This document shows, one piece after another, positions 17,878 to 26,179 of a DNA stretch of 64,000 nt; position 1 is the stretch's first letter; each line of letters opens with the position of its first letter. The notes under the pieces are model-generated. The model saw only the letters and a program-made list of their open reading frames with translations. It made no database searches and was not told the origin of the DNA. Origin of the DNA: Betaproteobacteria bacterium (lineage in GTDB: Bacteria > Pseudomonadota > Gammaproteobacteria > Burkholderiales > Rhodocyclaceae). The stretch is taken from NCBI GenBank assembly GCA_016720065.1, contig JADJXY010000002.1, positions 1,005,001 through 1,069,000 on the forward strand, in the 5' to 3' direction. A program made the position numbers and the translations under genes.

Positions 17878-20800
17878 TACGCCGCATCCCTCATCTTCAA
17901 GGCTTCCTGTATATCCACTTCCACCACGCGGGAAACGCCGGATTCCTGCATGGTGACGCCGACCAGTTGCTCGGCCATCTCCATGGCGATTTTATTATGG
18001 GAGATGAATAGAAACTGGGTCTGGCCCGACATTTTCCTGACCATGGTGCAGAAACGCTCGGTATTGCTGTCGTCCAGAGGGGCATCCACCTCGTCCAGCA
18101 GGCAGAAGGGCGCCGGATTGAGCTGGAACATGGAAAACACCAGAGCAATGGCAGTGAGCGCCTTTTCGCCCCCGGACAACAGGTGGATGGTGGAATTTTT
18201 CTTGCCGGGGGGCTGAGCCACCACCTGCACGCCGGCATCGAGGATTTCCTCGCCGGTCATCACCAGTTCCGCCCGGCCGCCCCCGAAGAGCTCGGGAAAG
18301 AGGCGCCCGAAGTGGCCATTGACCGTATCGAAGGTCGAGCGCAGGAGTTCCCGGGTCTCGCGATCGATACGCCGGATGGCGTTTTCCAGGGTTTCCATGG
18401 CCTCGTCGAGATCCGCCGCCTGGGCATCGAGAAAGCCCTTGCGTTCACGGGCGGCGTCCAGTTCCTCCAGGGCCGCGAGATTGACCGCCCCCAGCTCGGC
18501 GATGGCGTTGTGCAGCCGGGTCAGCTCCCCTTGCAGGGCAGCCGGCCGGGAATTGGCGGCCAGTTCCGTCACTTCCGGCGGCAGGGCGGCCTCGTCGGCC
18601 CCCGCTTCCACAAGTTGGGCCGCGAACTGCTCGGCCGACAACGCCGCCGCCTGTTCCTTGAGCTTCAACTCGCCGATGCGGGTCCGCAGGGGCTCCAGGC
18701 CTACCTCGACCCGCTGGCGCTGCTCTTCCAGGGCGCGCAAGGCGCCGGTCACCAATTCCAGAGCGTCCCGCGCCGCCGCCAGGGCTTTTTCCCTTTCTTG
18801 CCGCGCCTCCAGGGCCTGTTGCAACTGGTCTTCCATGATGTCCGGCGGCTGGGCCTCCACCTGCTCGGCACATTGGGCACGGTCGGCCTCGATACGGTTC
18901 AGTTCCCGCTGGGCCTGGGCCTGCTGGGCGAAGATGTCGTTCAGCTTGCCTTCGCACTCGCGCAAGGAGAACTGGGCTTCACGCAGGGCACGGTCGAAAT
19001 CGGCATTGCGCTCCCGTTCGGCCCGCACGGCCCTTTCGGCCTCGTCCAGGCGGCTGCGGGCACCGGCCACCAGGACCAGGATGCGACTCAGGCCCTCGCG
19101 CACTTCGGCGATCTTTTCGTCCGCCGCCATTTCCCGCTCGCGCTCGCCTTCTTCCTCTTCCGCCAGGTCGGCCAGTTGCTCGTCCAGCCTGTCCTTCTGC
19201 TCGCGGTAGCGCTCGACGGCCTGGGCCAGTTTGAGGGTCTCGACCTGGACGGCATGGACCCGCTGCTGCCGGTCGGCCACGTACTGGCGGGCCTCGGCGA
19301 TGGCTTCGTGAGCATCCTCCAGTTCCGCTTCCACCGCCCCCAGGCGCTCTTGAGCCGCCCGGGCGGCAGCCTCGCCGTCAACCAGACCCCGCGCCAGGGC
19401 CTCGATTTCCCGCTGCCGTTCCAGGAGGCCGTGCTCGCCCTTGTCCGGGGCGAAGAAGGCCACGCTTGAGCGGCCCACCAGATCGCCCCCCGGCGTCACC
19501 AGAACCATGCCCGGGGAGAGTTCGGCCCGCCGCGCCAGGGCTTCGTCCAGGGAACCCACCGTGTGGACGCCGGCCAGCCAGTCTGCAAGGACTGCGGCGA
19601 TGGCGGCATCGTCGCAGCGCAGGCGCTCGATGAGGCGATCCCCCCCCAGGGAGAGGCCCCCGGCCGCGGGCAGCATGACCGTCAGGCGGGCGTCCGGCCG
19701 ATCGTGCAGCCATTCGGCCAACTTGCCGGGGTCGTCGCAGGCGATGGCGTTGAGCCTCTCCCGCAGCACGGCCTCGACGGCATCCTCCCAGCCGGCTTCC
19801 ACATGGATGCGCTTCCACAGGGGCACCGCATCGTTCAGCCCGTGCCGACGCAGCCATTCCGGCAATTTGCCGGCTTCCCGCGCCCGGGCCTGCATCTGCT
19901 CCAGGGCCGACCGCCGCGCCTCGGCGGCGGCAAGCTCCCGGCTATGGACCTGGAGCGCTTCCTGGGCGGTCTTGCGACCAGCCTCCAGGGCGGGAATCGC
20001 CGCCTGGGCATCGCCCAGTCTTTCCTGTTCCGCCGCCAGTTCCTCCCGCAGGAGGGCCAGTTCCTCCTCGCGCTCGGCGAGGTCGAGGGGATCGGGCTGG
20101 GCCAGCTCGGCGGTTTCCTCCCGCAGACGGTCCCGGCGCTGGGCGATACTCTGCAAGGCCCGCTGGGCATGGGACTTGTGGGTGAGTTCCACTTCCAGGC
20201 GCTGCTCGCCGTTGGCGGTGCGCGTACGCAGGCGGTTGAGTTCCTCCTGGGCCTGGGCGTGATTCTCTTCCACCTGGGGCGCCAGGTGCATCTGCTGGCG
20301 CAGGCGCTCGTCCGCCTCCTCGACCCGCAGCCGGGTGATTTCCTGCATTTCCTCCCAGCGCTGTCGGTCGGCGGCGAGTTTTTCCGCCGTTTCGCCCCAG
20401 TGGGCGAGTTCGCCGTCCAACTGGGCGAGGCGGCTTTCCAGCATGCGGCGCGAATCGCGGCGATGACGGATCTCCGCCTCCAGGCGGGCGACCTCGGCGT
20501 TGGCGGCGTACATGTCGCTCTGGGCCGCATGCAGCGATTCACCCGCGGCGAAATGGGCTTCCCGGGTGGTCTCGGCCCGGGCTTCCGTCTCCCGCAGGGC
20601 GGCCATCTGGCCTTCCAGGTCGGCTGCCGCCCGCTCCACCTCCAGGGCGGCCCGCTGCCTTTCGCCTTCCGCATCCCGTTTGCGCAAGAGCCAAAGGGCC
20701 TTCTGGCGCACCGCATGCTGGTCGTTGAGGCTGTGGTAGCGCCGCGCCACTTCGGCCTGGGATTCCAGCTTCTCCATGCGGGAAGCGAGTTCCAGGCGGA

Positions 20801-21389
20801 TATCCTCGACCCGGGCGAGGTTTTCCCGGGTGTCGTCGAGACGACCCTCGGTTTCCTTGCGCCGCTCCTTGTAGCGGGTCACTCCGGCGGCCTCTTCCAG
20901 GAAGACGCGCAGGTCGTCGGGCTTGGCCTCGATGATGCGGGAAATCATGCCCTGGCCGATGATGGCGTAAGCCCGCGGCCCCAGGCCGGTCCCCAGGAAG
21001 AGGTCGGTGATGTCCTTCCTGCGCACCTTCAGATTGTTGATGAAGTAATCGGACTGGCCATTGCGGGTCAGGACGCGCTTCACCGCCAGTTCCGCGTACT
21101 GGGACCACTGGCCCGCCGCCCGCCCCAGGGAGTTGTCGAAAATGAGCTCGACGGAGGCCCGGGAGACGGGCTTTCTTCCCGTCGTGCCATTGAAAATCAC
21201 GTCCTGCATGGATTCGCCCCGCAGTTCCGAGGCCTTGGACTCCCCCAGCACCCAGCGCACGGCGTCCATGATGTTGGATTTGCCGCAGCCGTTGGGCCCG
21301 ACCACCCCGACCAGTTGCCCTGGGACGGATACCGAGGTGGGATCGACGAAAGACTTGAAACCGGCGAGTTTGAGCTTGGTCAGGCGCAT
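17877..21389 (-). CDS. smc: Chromosome segregation protein SMC
   Basis: The 1170-residue ATPase organises the chromosome. The N-terminal Walker A loop is GPNGCGKSN near residue 32, followed by two long coiled coils around a central hinge (about residues 500-650), and the C-terminal signature LLSGGEKALTAIAL with Walker B CLLDEVDAPLDD. Start is the ATG giving MRLTKLKLAGFKSFVDP, the invariant family start; an upstream in-frame extension of 67 codons has no homologous character. The length is normal. It leads the coupled set smc-zipA-ligA. Confidence 0.97.
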   Translation of the reverse strand: MRLTKLKLAGFKSFVDPTSVSVPGQLVGVVGPNGCGKSNIMDAVRWVLGESKASELRGESMQDVIFNGTTGRKPVSRASVELIFDNSLGRAAGQWSQYAELAVKRVLTRNGQSDYFINNLKVRRKDITDLFLGTGLGPRAYAIIGQGMISRIIEAKPDDLRVFLEEAAGVTRYKERRKETEGRLDDTRENLARVEDIRLELASRMEKLESQAEVARRYHSLNDQHAVRQKALWLLRKRDAEGERQRAALEVERAAADLEGQMAALRETEARAETTREAHFAAGESLHAAQSDMYAANAEVARLEAEIRHRRDSRRMLESRLAQLDGELAHWGETAEKLAADRQRWEEMQEITRLRVEEADERLRQQMHLAPQVEENHAQAQEELNRLRTRTANGEQRLEVELTHKSHAQRALQSIAQRRDRLREETAELAQPDPLDLAEREEELALLREELAAEQERLGDAQAAIPALEAGRKTAQEALQVHSRELAAAEARRSALEQMQARAREAGKLPEWLRRHGLNDAVPLWKRIHVEAGWEDAVEAVLRERLNAIACDDPGKLAEWLHDRPDARLTVMLPAAGGLSLGGDRLIERLRCDDAAIAAVLADWLAGVHTVGSLDEALARRAELSPGMVLVTPGGDLVGRSSVAFFAPDKGEHGLLERQREIEALARGLVDGEAAARAAQERLGAVEAELEDAHEAIAEARQYVADRQQRVHAVQVETLKLAQAVERYREQKDRLDEQLADLAEEEEGEREREMAADEKIAEVREGLSRILVLVAGARSRLDEAERAVRAERERNADFDRALREAQFSLRECEGKLNDIFAQQAQAQRELNRIEADRAQCAEQVEAQPPDIMEDQLQQALEARQEREKALAAARDALELVTGALRALEEQRQRVEVGLEPLRTRIGELKLKEQAAALSAEQFAAQLVEAGADEAALPPEVTELAANSRPAALQGELTRLHNAIAELGAVNLAALEELDAARERKGFLDAQAADLDEAMETLENAIRRIDRETRELLRSTFDTVNGHFGRLFPELFGGGRAELVMTGEEILDAGVQVVAQPPGKKNSTIHLLSGGEKALTAIALVFSMFQLNPAPFCLLDEVDAPLDDSNTERFCTMVRKMSGQTQFLFISHNKIAMEMAEQLVGVTMQESGVSRVVEVDIQEALKMRDAA

Positions 21390-21602
21390 GGAGACGATTC
21401 GGGCTGGGGGGCGGAAGCATCCTGCTCCGGCCGGGGGACTTGTCGAGACCTGCCCGCAAGGGGCGGCCCCGGGCGGAAAAACGCAGGCGGCGGCCCGGTC
21501 TCGGAAGCGGTCCGTATAATACCATCCGGAATCCAGGCGCGGCCCGCGACGGCACCCACAGGATTCCGCAGCGCCCGCAGCGTGTAACAAACAGGATTAA
21601 CA

Positions 21603-21616
21603 ATATTACGTAATAT
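21603..21616. promoter_or_regulatory. AT-rich perfect palindrome before guaD
   Basis: ATATTACGTAATAT is a perfect 14-base palindrome in a short AT-rich island directly before guaD, ending six bases from its ATG. Its right half contains TAATAT, which could serve as a -10, putting the transcript start at or near the ATG. No Shine-Dalgarno site is visible. It may be an operator with a near-leaderless promoter. Confidence 0.45.
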
Positions 21617-21622
21617 GTTGTT

Positions 21623-22090
21623 ATGGATGAATTTTATCTAAATCGCGCCCTGGCGCTCGCGGCGGCCTCCGTTCCGCGCGGCGAAGGGGGGCCCTTCGGC
21701 GCCGTGGTCGTACGCGAGGGTGAAATCATCGGCGAGGCCTGGAACCAGGTGGTCGCTTCCCGCGACCCCACCGCCCACGCCGAGGTTCTGGCCATTCGCG
21801 CCGCCTGCGCCCGCATCGACCATTTTCATCTGGACGGCTGCGTGCTCTACGCCTCCAGCGAGCCCTGCCCCCTGTGCCTGGCGGCGGCCTACTGGGCCCG
21901 CATCGCGCGCATCGTCTACGCCAACCCACGGGCCGCCGCGGCCGCCGCGGGGTTCTGCGACCACGATCTGTACGAGGAATTCCGCGCTCCGCCCGAGGCA
22001 CGGCGCCTCCCCGTGCAGCACCTCGCCCTGCCCGACGCCGCAGCCCCCTTTGCCGCCTGGACCCGGTTGGCCCAAAGAAAGCTCTATTGA
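21623..22090 (+). CDS. guaD: Guanine deaminase / nucleoside deaminase (CDA fold)
   Basis: The 155-residue zinc enzyme is of the cytidine-deaminase fold and resembles B. subtilis-type guanine deaminase (guanine to xanthine). Zinc ligands and catalytic Glu are seen in PTAHAE near residue 50 and PCPLC near residue 80. The segments GGPFGAVVV near the start and FCDHDLYEEF near residue 112 favour GuaD over the tRNA deaminase TadA, which ends differently. There is no ribosome binding site before the ATG. Its stop overlaps the TTG start of the next gene. It is divergent from smc. Confidence 0.8.
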   Translation: MDEFYLNRALALAAASVPRGEGGPFGAVVVREGEIIGEAWNQVVASRDPTAHAEVLAIRAACARIDHFHLDGCVLYASSEPCPLCLAAAYWARIARIVYANPRAAAAAAGFCDHDLYEEFRAPPEARRLPVQHLALPDAAAPFAAWTRLAQRKLY

Positions 22091-22524
22091 CCGCCGCTCG
22101 CCGCCTTCCCCGGCCCTCGCGCCCCGTCCTGGCCGCCCTCGCCCCAGCGATCCTGCTGTGCGCCCCCCTGGCGGCCCAGACAGTGGACTGCCATATCGAC
22201 TATGGCGGTGAACACCGCGTTCTCACTGCCCGGCCAACGGCGACCCCCTACGCCGGGGAGAGCGTTCCTATCGGTTCGTACTTCCTTCTGCGCCTAGTGG
22301 TCGAAGACCCGGCAGCCGCCCAGGCCGCCTTCAAGATGTACGTGTATGCCGTCCCCGACGAGGGCCCCGTCCTCCTGCACCAGGCCGTGCATCCCCTGCC
22401 CCTGGCCGGCGGCGCGTCAGCCCGCTACGGCTTCACCGGGCTCAACTTCGTCTATGAGCCCTTGCGGGACGGCGAACTCCAGTACTGGTGCGCCCTCGCC
22501 TCCCCGGCGGAGGCGGCACGGTGA
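22087..22524 (+). CDS. Secreted hypothetical protein
   Basis: The 145-residue protein is not recognised. The start is taken as the TTG overlapping the guaD stop (TTGA), because it gives a clean signal peptide: RRLPRPSRP, then a hydrophobic core (VLAALAPAILLCAPLAAQ) with cleavage near residue 30. There is no ATG in frame. The mature part is beta-rich with two cysteines, one in TVDCHIDYGG. It ends in a GTGA overlap with the next gene, so guaD, this gene and the CapA-like gene form a coupled unit. It is probably periplasmic. Confidence 0.65.
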   Translation: MTAARRLPRPSRPVLAALAPAILLCAPLAAQTVDCHIDYGGEHRVLTARPTATPYAGESVPIGSYFLLRLVVEDPAAAQAAFKMYVYAVPDEGPVLLHQAVHPLPLAGGASARYGFTGLNFVYEPLRDGELQYWCALASPAEAAR

Positions 22525-23543
22525 GGCCCCCCATGCGCGCTCCGGCCATGGCGCTGATCGCCCTTCTGGGCGCCACGCTGCCTCCCGCCCAGGCCGAGCC
22601 CCTGCGCCTGACCTTCGTTGGCGACGTGATGCTGGCCGATGGCCCCGGCCGGGTGATCGCCCGCGGCGGGGATCCCCTGGAGGCTTTCGCGCCCATCCTG
22701 GCCGAGGCAGACTACGTCATCGGCAACCTTGAATGCGCCCTGGCGGCGGCGGGAACCCCCCGCCCCAACAAGATTTTCAGCTTCCGCGCCGAACCCGCGG
22801 CGATGGCCGTGCTCAAGGGCCGCTTCCACGCCCTGGGCGTCGCCAATAATCACTCCGGTGACTACGGGCAGGAGGCCTTCCTGGAAACCCTGCAACGCCT
22901 GCGGCAGGCGGGCATCACCCCCTTCGGCGGGGGGCGCAACCTGGCCGAAGCTCACGCCCCCCTATGGATCGAGGCCCGGGGCCTGCGCGTCGCCGTCCTG
23001 GCCTACAACGAATTCAAGCCGCGGGCCTTCGAGGCCGGCCCCGACTGGCCCGGCGTCGCCTGGAGCGAGGACAGCCAGGTGGTGGCCGACATCCGGGCCG
23101 CCCGGGCCGCCGGTGCCGATCTCGTCATCCCTTTCATGCACTGGGGCTGGGAACGCGAGCCCCAGCCCGGCGAGCGGCAACGCCAGCTCGCCCGCCTCAT
23201 GATCGACGCCGGGGCCGACGCCGTGGTCGGCGGCCACCCCCATGTCACCCAGGGCGCCGAACACTACCGCGGAAAACCCATCGTCTACAGCCTGGGCAAC
23301 TTCGTCTTCGATGGGTTCGAATCCGCCGAGGCCCGCCTGGGCTGGGTTTTGCACCTGAAACTGGAAAAATCCGGGGTCGTCGCCTGGGAGACCCGCGCGG
23401 CCCGCATCGACGCCGACGGCGTCCCTCACCCTGCCCCGGGATTGGCTACCCCCTGCGGTTGGGCCGGGGAAGACAGCGTGCGGGAATGCCTCAACCCGGA
23501 GCCTGCTGCGCCGCCGGCCCCAGTGGCGGCTACGGATCAGTAG
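22521..23543 (+). CDS. CapA / PgsA-family putative metallophosphatase-like protein
   Basis: The 340-residue protein belongs to the CapA (PGA_cap) family, with a calcineurin-like fold, known from poly-gamma-glutamate capsule synthesis but widespread without it. Motifs: TFVGDVMLA near residue 26, IGNLECAL near residue 62, GVANNHSGDYG near residue 100, HWGWE near residue 195 and GGHPHV near residue 225. Start is the GTG overlapping the previous stop, since GGAGG at 22509-22513 is seven bases upstream of it; an ATG four codons later is possible. Residues 1-25 form a signal peptide. No capsule genes are nearby. It overlaps the convergent hemerythrin gene by seven bases. Confidence 0.85.
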   Translation: MRPPMRAPAMALIALLGATLPPAQAEPLRLTFVGDVMLADGPGRVIARGGDPLEAFAPILAEADYVIGNLECALAAAGTPRPNKIFSFRAEPAAMAVLKGRFHALGVANNHSGDYGQEAFLETLQRLRQAGITPFGGGRNLAEAHAPLWIEARGLRVAVLAYNEFKPRAFEAGPDWPGVAWSEDSQVVADIRAARAAGADLVIPFMHWGWEREPQPGERQRQLARLMIDAGADAVVGGHPHVTQGAEHYRGKPIVYSLGNFVFDGFESAEARLGWVLHLKLEKSGVVAWETRAARIDADGVPHPAPGLATPCGWAGEDSVRECLNPEPAAPPAPVAATDQ

Positions 23544-23959
23544 GCCGCGATGGCCGCCAGGGTCTCCTCGTCCAGGCAGCCCCGGGCGGCGGGAAAAACC
23601 TGCTCCTCCTCGAAACGGACGTGGCTCAGGAGCAGGTCGGCAAAACTTTCCAGGAGGGGTGCACTCGGCACGGCGAGGGCTGCTGCGGCTTCCCGCATGA
23701 GTCGGTGCTCCACCAAGGCGCGGCTGGTCAGTCCGGCGTGGCCGGCTTCCTTCATGGCGGGCAGAAGGAGGGCTTCTTCCAGGCGGAAGTGGGCTTCCAG
23801 TTCCCCTTCCATCTGACCGACGACTCTATCGGCCACGGCGGCAATGCGCTCGGTGTCGCCCCTGGCAGTGGCCTGCTTGACGTCCAGGGCAAGCTTCACC
23901 GCATGATAGTGGGCCTGGGACAGGGCAACGAACTCTCGCAAGGTTTTCATGGCCGCCAT
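23537..23959 (-). CDS. Hemerythrin HHE domain protein
   Basis: The 140-residue four-helix protein carries the His/Glu pattern of hemerythrin-like diiron domains: HYHAVK near residue 17, HFRLEEALLLPAM near residue 57, HRLMREA near residue 85 and HVRFEEEQVFPA near residue 113. Such proteins bind O2 or take part in NO and iron-sulfur stress responses. The start may instead be the internal ATG three codons later (MKTLREF). A TTGAC-N4-GTCAA palindrome lies just upstream (23985-23998), consistent with control by an FNR/DNR regulator. Confidence 0.85.
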   Translation of the reverse strand: MAAMKTLREFVALSQAHYHAVKLALDVKQATARGDTERIAAVADRVVGQMEGELEAHFRLEEALLLPAMKEAGHAGLTSRALVEHRLMREAAAALAVPSAPLLESFADLLLSHVRFEEEQVFPAARGCLDEETLAAIAAY

Positions 23960-23984
23960 GCTAAAGGCTTAGGCGCTGGCGCCC

Positions 23985-23998
23985 TTGACCGAGGTCAA
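23985..23998. promoter_or_regulatory. FNR/DNR-like palindrome before the hemerythrin gene
   Basis: TTGACCGAGGTCAA is TTGAC-N4-GTCAA, one base per half-site away from the FNR/DNR consensus TTGAT-N4-ATCAA; with flanks it is CTTGACC-GA-GGTCAAG. It lies 26-39 bases upstream of the hemerythrin start. The centre-to-start distance fits activation close to the gene. A MerR-type operator is the alternative reading. Confidence 0.45.
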
Positions 23999-24036
23999 GG
24001 CCTTGCCAATTGGCATTCTGGAATCCGGGAATACCC

Positions 24037-25257
24037 CTACTGGTAGCGCAGGGCCTCGATGGGATCCAGCCTTGCCGCCTTCCGCGCCGGATAGAATCCG
24101 AAAAACACGCCCACGCCCGCTGCCACGGCGAAGGCCACCAGCACGGCGCCGCCGGAGATGACGATGACCATGTCGGTGATGGCATTGACCAGGAGCGCGA
24201 TGCCGACGCCGAGGACGAGCCCGATCAGGCATCCGGCGATGGAAATGATGATGGCTTCGAGGAGAAACTGGGTGAGGATGTCCCGCTCCCGGGCGCCGAT
24301 GGCCATGCGGATACCGATTTCCCGGGTGCGTTCGGTGACCGACACCAGCATGATGTTCATGATGCCGATGCCGCCCACCAGCAGAGAAACCGAGGCAATG
24401 GCACCCAGCAGCAGGGACATGGTGCGGGTGGTCTCTGCGGCGGAATCGGCCACCGCAGCAAGGTTGCGCAGGTAAAAATCGTTCTCCATGCCGTCCCGCA
24501 GGCGGTGGCGCTGACGCAGGAGCCCCACCATGGCTTCTTCCACCTGGGGCATGGCCTCGGCACTGACGGCCTGCACCATGATCATGCGCACCGATCCCAG
24601 GAAGGGTGTGCCAAAGACCTTGCGCTGGGCCGTCGAAAGGGGAATCTGCAAGGTGTCGTCCTGGTCCTGGCCGTTGAGGTTCTGGCCCTTGCCGGCGAGG
24701 ACGCCGATGACGGTGAAGGGGCTGCCCTGGATGCGGAAGGTCTTGCCGATCGGATCGTCGTCCCCGAAGAGGTTCTTGACCACCGTCTGGCCGACGATGG
24801 CCACCCGGGTGGACGAACGCACGTCGGAATCGCTGAAGGCATGGCCGGCGACCAGGTTCCAGGAACGGGCATCGAGGTAGGCCGGCGTCGTCCCCACCAC
24901 GGTGGAATTCCAGTTGTTCGAGCCATAGACCAGTTGCCGCGTGCCCTGGTGCACCGGGGCGACGGTCTGCACGCCGTCCAGTTCGGCGATGGCCTCCGCA
25001 TCGGCGATGTTCAGGGTCGGCGCGCCGGCCGAACCGCTGCGCACGCCGCTGCTGGTGAAGGAACCGGCCAGGACGACGAACAGGTTGCTGCCCATGGTGG
25101 CGATGGATTGCTGTACCGCGTACTGGGCGCCCTGGCCGATGGCCATCATGATGACCACGGCACCGACGCCGATCACCATGCCCAGCATGGTCAGCGCCGT
25201 GCGCAGGCGGTTGGCGCCCATGGAGCGCCAGGCCTCGAAGAGCATGGCCTTCAGCAT
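24037..25257 (-). CDS. MacB-type ABC transporter permease
   Basis: The 406-residue protein has the MacB/LolE permease layout: one N-terminal transmembrane helix (about 22-42), a large periplasmic domain with MacB-PCD features (residues 45-260), and three C-terminal helices with GGIGIMNIMLVSVTERTREIGIRMAIGA between them. The ATPase is a separate upstream gene rather than fused as in E. coli MacB. Its start overlaps the ATPase stop by seven bases. With the MacA- and TolC-like genes upstream it forms a tripartite export system for a peptide, macrolide, lipid or similar compound; the substrate is unknown. Confidence 0.92.
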   Translation of the reverse strand: MLKAMLFEAWRSMGANRLRTALTMLGMVIGVGAVVIMMAIGQGAQYAVQQSIATMGSNLFVVLAGSFTSSGVRSGSAGAPTLNIADAEAIAELDGVQTVAPVHQGTRQLVYGSNNWNSTVVGTTPAYLDARSWNLVAGHAFSDSDVRSSTRVAIVGQTVVKNLFGDDDPIGKTFRIQGSPFTVIGVLAGKGQNLNGQDQDDTLQIPLSTAQRKVFGTPFLGSVRMIMVQAVSAEAMPQVEEAMVGLLRQRHRLRDGMENDFYLRNLAAVADSAAETTRTMSLLLGAIASVSLLVGGIGIMNIMLVSVTERTREIGIRMAIGARERDILTQFLLEAIIISIAGCLIGLVLGVGIALLVNAITDMVIVISGGAVLVAFAVAAGVGVFFGFYPARKAARLDPIEALRYQ

Positions 25258-26162
25258 GGGGAACCCGCTCCTCCTTCCTCCTCCCGGCTGTCCGGCGCAG
25301 AGCGATCCTCTGCGAAACCCCGGCTTCCCCCCCCTTGTAGGGGGAGGAGAGGAGTGCCCTCCCCTTCAAGCCTGTCCCGAGCGCTGTCGCGGGCGGGAGG
25401 GCCAGGGTGGCGATGGGGCACCCTGGCGTCGCTGACGATGAGGCCGTCGCGAAAGCGCACCTGGCGTCCGGCATGGTCGGCAACGTCCTGCTCGTGGGTC
25501 ACCAGGACGATGCTGATGCCCTCTTCGTTCAGGGCGCTGAACAGCGCCATGATTTCCTCGCTGGTGTGGCTGTCCAGATTGCCCGTGGGTTCATCGGCCA
25601 GAATCAGCGGCGGCTGATTGACCAGGGCGCGGGCGATGGCCACCCGCTGCTGCTGGCCGCCGGAAATGCGGCTGGGGAGCGACTGGGCGTAGTCCCCGAG
25701 CCCCACCTTGGCGAGCATCTCCCGCGCCCGTGCTCGACGTGCCTCGGCATCGACTCCGGCGTAGACGAGGGGCAGGCCGACGTTGTCCTCCAGGCTCATG
25801 CGCGGCAGGAGATTGAAGCCTTGAAAAACGAAGCCGATGGTCCGGTTGCGCAAGCGGGCCAGCTCGTCCTTGTCCAGGTGGGCGACATTGCGGCCGGCGA
25901 GAAAATAGTCCCCCGCCGTCGGCGTATCGAGGCAGCCGAGGAGGTTCATGAAGGTGGACTTGCCCGAGCCGGACGGCCCCATGATGGCGACGAATTCGCC
26001 CGCGTCGAGGGTGAGGTCCACGCCCTTGAGGGCGGGGAAGGGGCCAGCGGCAGTGACATAGGACTTGCTCAGGCCGGCGACGCGAATGACCGCCCCCCGC
26101 GAGCGAGCGCCGCCGGCAGAATTTTCAGGGGGGGCTGGATTTTCCGGGGGCGAGCGGTCCAT
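25251..26162 (-). CDS. MacB-type ABC transporter ATPase with repeat-derived tail
   Basis: The 303-residue ATPase has Walker A GPSGSGKST near residue 62, Q-loop FVFQGFNLLPRMS, signature ISGGQQQRVAIARAL and Walker B LILADEPTGNLDS, typical of LolD/MacB-class exporters. The conserved domain ends near residue 248 (VRFRDGLIV). The last ~55 residues (rich in Arg, Pro, Gly, Ser) come from an inserted repeat region that includes the 40-bp repeat at 25331-25370, and read through it to overlap the permease start. The natural C-terminus was probably shorter. It is 17 bases after the MacA-like gene. Confidence 0.92.
   Translation of the reverse strand: MDRSPPENPAPPENSAGGARSRGAVIRVAGLSKSYVTAAGPFPALKGVDLTLDAGEFVAIMGPSGSGKSTFMNLLGCLDTPTAGDYFLAGRNVAHLDKDELARLRNRTIGFVFQGFNLLPRMSLEDNVGLPLVYAGVDAEARRARAREMLAKVGLGDYAQSLPSRISGGQQQRVAIARALVNQPPLILADEPTGNLDSHTSEEIMALFSALNEEGISIVLVTHEQDVADHAGRQVRFRDGLIVSDARVPHRHPGPPARDSARDRLEGEGTPLLPLQGGGSRGFAEDRSAPDSREEEGGAGSPC
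25331..25370. repeat. Dispersed 40-bp hairpin repeat, copy 1
   Basis: A 40-base stretch beginning CCCCTTGTAGGGGGAGG and ending CCCTCCCCTTCAAG closely matches one at 58416-58455. Both contain CCCCTTGAAGGGG-type palindromes and both fall inside the 3' end of a coding sequence. Here it lies in the ABC ATPase gene and encodes part of its atypical tail. Confidence 0.8.
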
Positions 26163-26179
26163 GGCGATCTCCGGGTGCC

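Noticed and set aside
19563..21587. 674-codon open frame antisense to smc
   Set aside because: Shadow frame; SMC has all ATPase motifs and the coiled-coil pattern.
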